DNA of 64,000 nucleotides from Pseudomonas ceruminis (GTDB taxonomy: Bacteria; Pseudomonadota; Gammaproteobacteria; Pseudomonadales; Pseudomonadaceae). A model generated the notes under the pieces. It was given only the letters and a program-made list of their open reading frames with translations. It made no database searches and was not told where the DNA came from. The DNA lies in assembly GCF_021602025.1 (NCBI RefSeq), contig NZ_BQHW01000021.1, positions 53,554 to 117,553 on the forward strand. The letters run 5' to 3'. The position numbers were made by a program, and so were the translations under genes. This document shows, piece by piece, positions 17,720 through 25,992 of the stretch; within the stretch, counting starts at the first letter, position 1; the number at the start of each line of letters is the position of its first letter.

Positions 17720-19900
17720 CTACCTATACTTAAGAACATTGAACACTGCATCATGAACAGCACCTTTACCCCCAAGCAGCTTACCACGCGCGCTCTTAGT
17801 ATCAATCTTTAACTTTGCAGTGGTTCCACTTGACGGCTTAATAACCCCACCACCTAGATGCTGAGTTGTATTCGCGGGATTGCTCATATCGAACACGCCG
17901 GATGCTTTCTGATTTTTGGTTAATGAGCCCGAACCCTGTTTAACTTCGAATATATGCAAATTACCTTGAGCATCTCTAGCAACGAAGTCAGCTCTCACTC
18001 TACTTCCGTTTACTTTCATCGTCACTTCCTCAGCGACAACTTTAAACCCATTCCGCTCTAGGTCATGCATCGCCTTGGTACGACCTTTATCGCTGCTAGC
18101 AGCGCTTTTGCATAGACCCAAAGGATCAATCCAAATCACGGCACTGGGAGCGTATAAGTATAAGTTGTAGCCGCCTTCCAATCCGATAGGATCTTGAGTA
18201 ACAAATCTACCTAGATCCGAATCGTAGTATCTAAAAATATTGTAGTGAAAGGCCGTCTCTTCGTCTAAATATTGCCCTTGGAAACGCAGATTTTGCTCAA
18301 CTTTATCTACTGATATCTGCTCAACCGCTCCCCACGACCGATAGGTCGCCTGCCAGACGATCTCGCCTTCGCTGTTACTCAACTCCAGCGGCGTACCGAT
18401 CTGGTCAGTATGGAAGTAATAGATCTTCTGCTCGTCCCCTTCCGCCTGATCCACCCGTGCCAGTGGCGCATAGCTGCCGGGCTCGTAGAGATAGAGGATG
18501 CTCTGCCCCGGCGTCTCCTCACGCAGCATCCGCAGCCCTAGCCAAAGGAAGCGCTTCTGCTCCGTGATTCCGTTGATCTCCGACTGCTTGGCAACCCGCC
18601 GCCCCAGGCTGTCATACCGGTACTGCCCGGTGCTTTCCAACTTGCCATTGACCAACGTCTCAGCGCGAACTAGCCGGTTCTCACAGTCATAGCTAAAACT
18701 CTGAAGCTTGCTATCCCCCGAGCGCTTCTCGATCAGGTTGCCCCACGGGTCATAGCGATACTCATGATCCCGCCAACGCTTGATGCGGTTGTCTTGGACC
18801 TTTTCAAACTGACGCGCATTGAAGTCCAAGCGGTTGGCCGCAGCGTCATAGCGGAACTCTTCGCTTCCCACCAACGAGTCGGTATCACGGCTGTGCAACT
18901 GGCCGTTGGCTTCGTATTCGTATTTGATCTCCCCGCGTAGCTTGTCCAGCGTACGCACCAACTCCCCGGCCGGGTCGTACTGGTAACGGCGGTGAATCGG
19001 GTTGTAGGCATGTTCCACCAGCAACGACGTATTGATGCCGGGGTTGTGCACTTGCGACAGCTTTTCTGCCGGCAGGGTCGATGCAAACTGCCAGGCCTTG
19101 CGTCCCATCGCATCGAAACCAAAGCAACTGGTCAGCTTGCCCTGCGTGCGGAACACCTCGCGGTGCAGGTCATCGCGTTCCATGTCGCTGATCACCTGGC
19201 CGTCCAGGTTCAGCTGGTGCAGGTGGCCACTGCCGTAGTACAGATGATTGACCTGGCGGCCATCCGGCAGGGTCAGTGTGGTCAGGTTGCTCAGCGGGTC
19301 GTACTCATAGTCCAGCGCACCGCTCGGGGTCAGCTCCTGCGTCAGGCGTCCCAGCAGGTCGTAGCGGTAACTCAGCTTTTCATCCGTGATGCCCAACTGT
19401 TTACCCAGACTGCTCGCCGTGCACTGAATACTCAGCAGACGGTCGGCCTCGTCGTACTCGAAATCCTGACGGGCATCGCGGTTGACCTTGGCCAGCAAGC
19501 GGCCAATCGCGTCACGCTCGAACAGCGTATTGCGCTCCGGGCGCTCGCCGTTTTCGCCATAGCCGATTTCGTCCAGGCGAACCAGATTACCGCCAGCGTC
19601 ATAGCTGAAGCGCCGGGTCAGGTTGTCCACCCGCACTTCTTCACTCAGGCGATCCGAGGCATCGTAGGCAAAGCGGTACACCGCGCTGTTTTCGTTGACC
19701 AACGCAGTCAGGCGAATCGCCTTGTCGTACTCGTAACGAATCCACTGCCCTTTGGCATCCTGGCGGCTGATGGGCACACCGCGGGAGATAAGGCGCAGGC
19801 GGGCTGCGCAATTGCGGTACTGCGCAGCAGCAAACACTCGCCGCTTAGTTTTGAGGCGGTCTATATAGTAGTAATCAAAACTTACAATTTTAAAGAACAC
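17720..19900 (-). CDS. PAAR-less Rhs fragment with PD-(D/E)xK nuclease tip
   Basis: A 726-residue open frame holding the second half of an Rhs core (YD repeats from about residue 50), the conserved end DPIGLEGGYNLYLY...WIDPLG, and a 140-residue tip. In the tip, RADFVARDAQGNLHIFEVKQ gives the D, E and K of a PD-(D/E)xK nuclease. The first 30 residues (MFFKIVSFDYYY) are unrelated to Rhs, and the PAAR end and first half of the core are missing, so it cannot load on VgrG as it stands. The frame is undamaged, unlike its neighbours. The GTG start at 19900 follows GAGGC. It could donate its tip to the full-length Rhs by recombination in the shared core. Confidence 0.88.
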   Translation of the reverse strand: MFFKIVSFDYYYIDRLKTKRRVFAAAQYRNCAARLRLISRGVPISRQDAKGQWIRYEYDKAIRLTALVNENSAVYRFAYDASDRLSEEVRVDNLTRRFSYDAGGNLVRLDEIGYGENGERPERNTLFERDAIGRLLAKVNRDARQDFEYDEADRLLSIQCTASSLGKQLGITDEKLSYRYDLLGRLTQELTPSGALDYEYDPLSNLTTLTLPDGRQVNHLYYGSGHLHQLNLDGQVISDMERDDLHREVFRTQGKLTSCFGFDAMGRKAWQFASTLPAEKLSQVHNPGINTSLLVEHAYNPIHRRYQYDPAGELVRTLDKLRGEIKYEYEANGQLHSRDTDSLVGSEEFRYDAAANRLDFNARQFEKVQDNRIKRWRDHEYRYDPWGNLIEKRSGDSKLQSFSYDCENRLVRAETLVNGKLESTGQYRYDSLGRRVAKQSEINGITEQKRFLWLGLRMLREETPGQSILYLYEPGSYAPLARVDQAEGDEQKIYYFHTDQIGTPLELSNSEGEIVWQATYRSWGAVEQISVDKVEQNLRFQGQYLDEETAFHYNIFRYYDSDLGRFVTQDPIGLEGGYNLYLYAPSAVIWIDPLGLCKSAASSDKGRTKAMHDLERNGFKVVAEEVTMKVNGSRVRADFVARDAQGNLHIFEVKQGSGSLTKNQKASGVFDMSNPANTTQHLGGGVIKPSSGTTAKLKIDTKSARGKLLGGKGAVHDAVFNVLKYR

Positions 19901-19985
19901 GCCTCATAAGAAAAACAACCACCTCCACAAGACTTCCCAACACGCCACGCTTTCCGGAGCTCAAAATTTCTTCACACGTCAGCCA

Positions 19986-20423
19986 CTAAACATAAGTTCT
20001 TTGCCATCTCTGACCAACTTGCAGATCTCGCCTGCTAACCTTACATTCATTACCCTCCATAATGAGAGTTAATTTAAAGGAAGCGCGCAACCCTGTTTGT
20101 TTTCTGACAATCACCGAGACCGAATTCCCATTATCTTCACACACCTCAATTTCATCACTTCCAAGATCATACTCAGGAAATCTGCCGCAAACCGCATTTT
20201 CTACCCGATCATAGTTCCTCCCTTCGCCTACAACATATTTATTAAAAATCAGCAAAAGGTCATTTTTCACACTCTGCTCAAGATCCTCGCCTATGGAATC
20301 ATCCGAAAAAGCCGCCAAAGTTTTTTTGTAACCAGATGACTCCCACTCATACATAGCGCGCATGAATCCCGTCAGAGCATCTTGATATTCATCTCGCAAG
20401 TTAGTTACTGAATATTTTTCCAT
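19986..20423 (-). CDS. Orphan immunity-type protein (possibly NTF2-like fold)
   Basis: A 145-residue soluble protein with no toxin next to it. Its layout (N-terminal helix region, then beta-rich EIEVCEDNGNSVSVIV and LTLIMEGNECKVSRRDL, ending WQRTYV) is reminiscent of NTF2-fold immunity proteins found with Rhs toxins; this is a fold guess from pattern. It lies between the Rhs fragment at 17720-19900 and the Imm22-like gene, in AT-rich DNA. The frame is intact, so it may be an immunity gene whose toxin has been lost. Confidence 0.6.
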   Translation of the reverse strand: MEKYSVTNLRDEYQDALTGFMRAMYEWESSGYKKTLAAFSDDSIGEDLEQSVKNDLLLIFNKYVVGEGRNYDRVENAVCGRFPEYDLGSDEIEVCEDNGNSVSVIVRKQTGLRASFKLTLIMEGNECKVSRRDLQVGQRWQRTYV

Positions 20424-20449
20424 CTAGCAGCTCACCATTTCTGAACACG

Positions 20450-20536
20450 TTATAAAGGACTTTGGTGTTTCCCTGCACCCGCTTCATTAGGTTTGGTAGG
20501 AGGCGGCAATGCTGCAAGAAGATTATTTATTGACAT
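20450..20536 (-). pseudogene. N-terminal remnant of a SMI1/KNR4-type immunity gene
   Basis: A 28-codon frame on the minus strand starts MSINNLLAALPPPTKPNEAG and then stops. The LPPPxxPxEAG opening is typical of SMI1/KNR4-type immunity proteins of about 150-200 residues, so only the first fifth is left. It sits in the 200-base gap between two immunity genes. The family guess rests on this short motif. Confidence 0.4.
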
Positions 20537-20622
20537 AATCACATCCCAGGAGGGTTAAGTACTGTAACATGCTCAAAAAGTCTCCCCCACAGTCAGATGT
20601 TCGCCACTACCCTACTTCGATG

Positions 20623-21033
20623 TTAATTACCTTCAAAAAGACCTATATATTTCAATCCGTTATAAGCAGTTTTGATTGGCTGTGACAGAATAGTGCCTCC
20701 ATCAGAGTACCAAAAAATAGCATTAGCCTTTGTGACTCCCAACCTCAAACACTCTGCTTTAAGTCTATCCATATCATCCATGTCGACGGATGACTCCGTC
20801 AAAATATCATCAAGACTTACCTCGCTCGATCTTCTTGGTATAATCCCGATAAAGTCTTCGTCATACCACCTAATCCCCACATCCTTACAAAAACCACAAA
20901 CCTTGTACGCCGGATCATCAAAATCGACCGAATAGTCCAATTCGAAATACTTCAAATATTCAGCTTCACTTGAAAAGTTGGCACCCACCCAAACATGTAT
21001 TTTCTGATAACGCTCAATATCATAAGGATCCAT
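20623..21033 (-). CDS. Imm22-like immunity protein
   Basis: A 136-residue acidic protein. The N-terminal pattern HVWVGANFSSEAEYLKYF, the FCKDVGIRWYDEDFIG segment and the overall length fit the Imm22 family of polymorphic-toxin immunity proteins. The ATG follows the TAG of the toxin frame upstream by one base (TAG at 21034-21036), the classic toxin-immunity arrangement. The reading frame is intact although the toxin gene is broken, so it is a further silent immunity gene. Confidence 0.75.
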   Translation of the reverse strand: MDPYDIERYQKIHVWVGANFSSEAEYLKYFELDYSVDFDDPAYKVCGFCKDVGIRWYDEDFIGIIPRRSSEVSLDDILTESSVDMDDMDRLKAECLRLGVTKANAIFWYSDGGTILSQPIKTAYNGLKYIGLFEGN

Positions 21034-24000
21034 CTAACACGCTCCCAGCTTCATATGTTTACGGTGATGCGCATCAATCACACTAAGCGCTTCCGTTTTA
21101 CTTTGAGCCTTACTCAAATCGATGATCAACTTATTGTAGAAGTTTCTACCAGCACTACTGCCATGATGTGGTCCATCGGGCACGGGATTACCACGCCTAT
21201 CTGTAACTCCGACAAAAGTCTTTAGTAGGCACTGTCATTTCTTTGAGCTCCTGCGCCGTAAACCCAAGCTCTTTGGCTTTCGACGCAATAGACACAGGAA
21301 ACATTTCATGCTTTCCACCCGGCCTTCTCAACGCATCTTCAACGGCCTTTTTGTTATCGACCACATCTTGGACCGAAGCACTATTAAACCAGCTATCGAA
21401 GCCATTTTTTTCCCAAGGTAACCAACCCAATGGATCGATCCAAAGCGTTGGAGCAGGCACGTAGGCATAAAGATTAGCACCACCTCTTAGCCCTATTGGG
21501 TCTTGACAGATGAAACGACCAATCTCCGAGTCATAGTACCTGAACGTATTGAAATGCAGCGCTGATTCTGCATCGAAATATTGCCCTTGGAAACGTAGAT
21601 TCTGCTCGACTTCGTTTACTGCAAGCTGATCTACAGAGCCCCATGAGCGATACGTCGCTTGCCAGACAATTTCGCCTTCGCTATTACTCATTTCTAGGGG
21701 CGTACCGATCTGATCGGTATGGAAGTAATAGACCTTCTGCTCGTCCCCTTCAGCCTGATCCACCCGTGCCAACGGCGCATAGCTACCCGGCTCGTAGAGA
21801 TACAGAATGCTCTGCCCCGGCGTCTCCTCGCGCAGCATCCGTAATCCTTGCCAGAGGAAATGCTTCTGCTCGGCTGCTTGGCAATCCGTCGCCCCAGACT
21901 GTCATAGCGATACGCGCCGGTGCTTTCCAGCTCGCCATTCACCAGCGTCTCCGCCCGCACCAGCCGGTTCTCGCAGTCATAGCCAAAGGTCTGTAGCTTG
22001 CTGTGCCCCGAGCGCTTCTCGATCAGGTTGCCCCACGGATCATAGCGGTACTCCTGATCCCGCCAACGCTTGATGCGATTGTCCTGACCTTCTCCAGTTG
22101 CCGCGCATTGAAGTCCAGCCGGTTGGCTGCCGGGTCGTAGCGGAACTCTTCGCTGCCCACCAACGAGCCAGTATCGCGGCTATGCAACTGGCCGTTGGCT
22201 TCGTATTCGTACTTGATCTCACCGCGCAGCTTGTCCAGCGTGCGCACCAATTCGCCCGACGGATCGTATTGGTAGCGACGGTGAATCGGGTTGTAGGCAT
22301 GCTCCACCAGCAACGAGGTGTTGATACCGGCAGCGTGGACGCAAACTGCCAGGCCTTGCGCCCCATCGCATCGTAACCAAAGCAACTGGTCAGCTTGCCC
22401 TGGGTGCGGAACACCTCGCGGTGCAGGTCATCGCGCTCCATGTCGCTGATGACCTGGCCGTCCAGGTTCAGCTGGTGCAGGTGGCCGCTGCCGCAGTACA
22501 GGTGGTTGACCTTGCGCCCGTCCGGCAGGGTCAGTTGCCGCTGGGTTGACGTTGGATGCTCAGCAACCGGTCGACATCGTCATACGCATAGTCTTGTCGC
22601 GCATCGCGGTTGAGCTTGGCCATCAGACGGCCAATCGGGTCGCGTTCGAACAGCGTTTCGCGCTGGGGTTGTTCACCGTTCTCGCCGTATCCGATTTCGT
22701 CCAGCCGGGTCAGGTGGCCGCCGTCGTTGTAGGTGAAGCGCCGGGTCAGGTTGTCCACCCGCACTTCTTCAATCAGCCGGTCCGAGGCATCGTAGGCAAA
22801 GCGGTACGGCATGCTGTTTTCGTTGACCAACGCGGTCAGGCGCACGGCCTTGTCGTACTCATAGCGAACTTGCTGACCTTTGGCATCCTGGCGGCTGCTC
22901 GGCAGGCCTCGGGCGGTGCGCAGCAGGCGTGTAGTCTGGCCCTTGCCATCGGTGTGGCTCAGCACCTGGCCGTAGACGTTGTAGGTAAAGGTCTCTGCCG
23001 TGCCGTCCGGATGGTCGATCTTGACCACCTCCCCGTCCGGCTTGCGTTCCAGCGTGGTGGTTTGCTTCAGCGCATCGGTCACCGCCACCAGATGCTGGCG
23101 CTCGTCATAGCGGTAGTAGGTGCTCTTGCCCGAGCAGTCCTGAAAACGCTCGACCTGGGCCAGGGTGTTCCACCACAGGTACTTGGATTTGTACGTCGCA
23201 TCGATGATGGTGTGCGGCAGGCCATCTTCGCCGTTGAGGTACTCGGTCATCTGGCCCAGCGCATCGAACTCGGCCAGCAGGTTGCCCTTGTCGTCGTAGC
23301 GCGCCTGCCACGTGCTGCCGTCCGGGTGGGTGACCTTGGTCACCAAGGTAGTCAGGTGGTGGTATTCGTAGGCGATGGTGCGGCCCAGCGGGTCGGTTTC
23401 TTCGAGCAGGCGGGCGAACTCGTCGTATTTAAAGTGCAGTTGGTTACCGTCCGGCAGGGTCAGGCCGACCATGTTGCCGAAATCGTCCAGGTCGATGGCG
23501 TAGCGTTCGCCGCCGTAGTCGCGGCAGGCGATGACGCGGTGGTCTTCGTTGTAGTGAATCTCCAGCTCGCGGCCCAGCACGTCGGTGGCCCAGCTGGTGC
23601 GCGCTGCGAAGTCGTAGCGGAAGTGGAAGTGCTCGCCGTCGCTGGTCCAGTGCTCGACCACGCGCGGCTGGCCGTCGAGGGTCTCCCAGCGGTAGTGGCA
23701 GCCCAGGCCAATGGCGTTGCTGTGGGTCACCATCACGCCGTCGGCGTAGCTGAAGCTGCGCACGGTGTCGCCGTTGCGGTTGACCACGGCACTGAGCTGG
23801 CCGTGTTCGTCGTAGCGGTACTGGGTCAGCGTTTCGACAGCCTGGTTGTCGACCACCCGCTTGATGTCGGTCAGCCGGCCGAGGGGGTTGTCGTAGTGCA
23901 GGTGCACGCGGGTGCCACCGGTGGCGCTGATGTCGGTCAGCGTGCCTTGTTCGGTGCGGGTGAAGTGCAGGAAGTGGCCTAGAGCGTTTTCGATGCGCTG

Positions 24001-24440
24001 CAGTGGGACATCGGTGTCGGTGTCCGGCACTTCGCCGAAGTAGAAGAACAGGTTGTCCAGCGTCTGCAGGATGTAGTGGCCGCCCTCGGTGCACACCAGG
24101 TACACCTGCTCGTGCGGGTTGTAGATGCGCTGGCCCGGCTGGATGTTCACGAACGGGACTTCGCGGCCCTGGTTGTCGGTGAGGTAGACGAAGTTGCCGC
24201 TGCGGCGAAGGCTTTGTTCCCACGGCAGTACCCAGCCGCGGCCGAGCACGCTGTCGACGGTGAGGTCGCTGGCGTAGAAGCGAGACCATTCGATCGGCAT
24301 CAGGCCCGGCAGGCTGAAGTCGATTTCGTCGGGGATCAGTTTACGGCCGGTGGTGAGGCGACCGGTTCGACCACGTAGCGGCTGGCGACTTCAACAGCGA
24401 TTAAGCCTGCGGTGAACTTGAGGGCACGCTACGATGGATT
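21034..24440 (-). pseudogene. Rhs pseudogene with a His-rich tip
   Basis: This is a long Rhs copy that diverges from the others in sequence. The stretch 22531-24300 is an open frame covering the first core half (MPIEWSRFYASDLTVDSVLG onward), preceded by a decayed piece (VKFTAGLIAVEVASRYVVEP). Later parts carry deletions joined out of frame near 22531 (RQPSGN), 22330 (FASTLP), 22090 and 21875. The last part (21197-21838) is open and ends in the tip after DPIGLRGGANLYAY...WIDPLGW. A one-base gain in a run of four T (A14-17 at 21214-21217 on the plus strand) moves the tip out of frame; beyond it the frame reads VPDGPHHGSSAGRNF and DAHHRKHMKLGAC to TAG at 21034. The two histidine clusters suggest a nuclease, family unknown. 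Confidence 0.88.
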
Positions 24441-24487
24441 TCTTGGCGGACTTAATTTGTTACGGAACGTTCACGATGACGATTGGT

Positions 24488-24516
24488 TATCGTGAGGCGT
24501 TATACGCCTCACGATA
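24488..24516. terminator. Strong hairpin between immunity gene and Rhs pseudogene
   Basis: TATCGTGAGGCG pairs with CGCCTCACGATA, a 12-base stem with a five-base loop. It lies about 100 bases after the Imm10-like gene (24613) and before the Rhs remnant ending near 24440. The core GTGAGGCG/CGCCTCAC and the following TTTAAAG-like bases are shared with the hairpin at 17006-17030. Confidence 0.6.
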
Positions 24517-24612
24517 TTAATTTAAAATTTTAAAGATCGCGTGATGCTCCAATCCCGCACCACAATCAGCTCTCACCTGCACTCAAATCGCCGCTTATAA
24601 CATCAAGCAATC

Positions 24613-24996
24613 TTAAAGCAGAAGCACTACTTGACTGCCAGTGAATATCTTGCTCAAGTAAGTATGCAGCTTAGATATTTCGTCCTTCGTCACTCCATGC
24701 CCCAGCGGGAATTCACCAACAATTTTGGCTCCGCCAAAGTGATCGACGAATTTTGGCTTTACAAGCACCTCCAGATAATCCTGATTCAGAACAACAGCTT
24801 TAATCGCGTCGGCTGCTTCATATTGAGACTTGCCAGTTTGTAACCCAATGCATTGATCTACAGTTTCATTATCTTCATCGTCTAAGCGACTTATTATTAT
24901 GAAGTTTTGAGGATCGAACGCATCGTCGCCCAATGCCACTGTTAGAACAGCATCTTCCTCATAACATTCGACTGTCGCAACCATGAATTTAATCAT
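24613..24996 (-). CDS. Orphan Imm10-like immunity protein
   Basis: A 127-residue soluble acidic protein. The FIIISRLDDEDNETVDQCIGLQTG segment is a strand with an acidic loop, followed by Y and a later strand KAVVLNQDYLEVLVKPKF; this resembles Imm10-family immunity proteins. The assignment is by pattern and moderate. Only about 25 codons of a toxin tail (25005-25077, NPELSTASAAKAKNVGRIF) remain upstream, so the gene is an orphan with an intact frame. Confidence 0.6.
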   Translation of the reverse strand: MIKFMVATVECYEEDAVLTVALGDDAFDPQNFIIISRLDDEDNETVDQCIGLQTGKSQYEAADAIKAVVLNQDYLEVLVKPKFVDHFGGAKIVGEFPLGHGVTKDEISKLHTYLSKIFTGSQVVLLL

Positions 24997-25004
24997 ATTG
25001 TTCT

Positions 25005-25373
25005 ACTCACCCACACCCAGCCCCAAAGATCCTACCAACATTCTTCGCCTTAGCGGCCGAGGCCGTTGAAAGTTCAGGATTCTGCCGTGCCATCCGGGTG
25101 GTGGCTACCCAGCACTTCGCCGTCGGGTTATCCCTCCAGCGTAGTGGTCTGGTTCAGCGCATCGGTGACGGCGATCAGGTGCTGCAGCTCATCGTAGCGG
25201 TAATAGGTGCTTTTGCCCGAGCAGTCCTCAAAGCGATCAACCTGGGCGTAGGCGTTCCACCACAGGTACTTGGACACGAAGTGGGCATCAATGACGGTGT
25301 GCGGCTAGCCGTCTTCCCCGTTTAGATACTCAGTCTTGTGGCCCAGGGATCGATTTCGATTATCAGGTTAACA
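25005..25373 (-). pseudogene. Short Rhs core fragment with the tail of a lost toxin
   Basis: From 25373 downwards the minus strand reads NLIIEIDP, then the YD-repeat piece corresponding to HKTEYLNGEDGLP...YYRYDE...HHPDGTAES, with stops and substitutions. At about 25077 it jumps at GGCAGAATCCT into NPELSTASAAKAKNVGRIFGAGCG and a stop, which looks like a toxin C-terminus. About 1.5 kb of Rhs core and most of the toxin are missing. The immunity gene at 24613 follows. Confidence 0.8.
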
Positions 25374-25979
25374 TGGAAAACGTTGTTCTTGATAACCTTC
25401 AGGGAAAACATTCACTATCCGAACCAGCTCATCACCGTTATATTCAAAAACAACCTCGAACTCGGAGAACTCGCTATTTGAATGCTCTTTTTGCCGTACT
25501 TTTATTTTCTCCAGCTGTGTACTGGAGTACTCATATAGCGATTCGCTACAGCCAAACGCCCCCCAATTAAAATCTCGAGATATCAGCCCCCCCTCGACCT
25601 CAGACAACAAGATATTTCTCAGCTTACCGACGCTGGTAAAATGTATACGTTCAATCGAGCCATCGTTATATTTATAAAACTCTTTACTCACTATATTTTC
25701 TGACTGGCCATACACTTCCACAAACAGGATACGCTCGCCTTCATCGAGATGATATACGTGCGTATTTTTTATACTTGCAGGTAACTTTTTTAACACCCTA
25801 CCCTTTTTAAAACCTGCGCGCTCAATCTCATACGGGCAGATGTTATAAAAAGGCCCTTTGGTTATTACTTTTCTAGATACCTGTGACAGCGCCTCAGACA
25901 AGTAATCCGCCATAAAACTAGCGGAATTGGATTCAATTCTTTCAAATTTCTTTTTAAGGTAATTTAATTCGCCCACCAA
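25368..25979 (-). CDS. Immunity protein for the AHH-type Rhs tip
   Basis: A 203-residue soluble protein starting 13 bases after the stop of the AHH tip, so by position it is the cognate inhibitor. It is rich in charged residues with alternating strand-like segments (ERILFVEVYG, FEVVFEYNGDELVRIV), and I recognise no family. Its final codons run into Rhs core DNA at about 25373, so the natural C-terminus may have been altered by the join. High A+T content. Confidence 0.78.
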   Translation of the reverse strand: MVGELNYLKKKFERIESNSASFMADYLSEALSQVSRKVITKGPFYNICPYEIERAGFKKGRVLKKLPASIKNTHVYHLDEGERILFVEVYGQSENIVSKEFYKYNDGSIERIHFTSVGKLRNILLSEVEGGLISRDFNWGAFGCSESLYEYSSTQLEKIKVRQKEHSNSEFSEFEVVFEYNGDELVRIVNVFPEGYQEQRFPC

Positions 25980-25992
25980 GTCACCTCACTAA

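Noticed and set aside
22546-23982. 478-codon plus-strand frame rich in Val/Ala/Gly
   Set aside because: Antisense of the Rhs core YD repeats; its repeated look mirrors the Rhs repeats.
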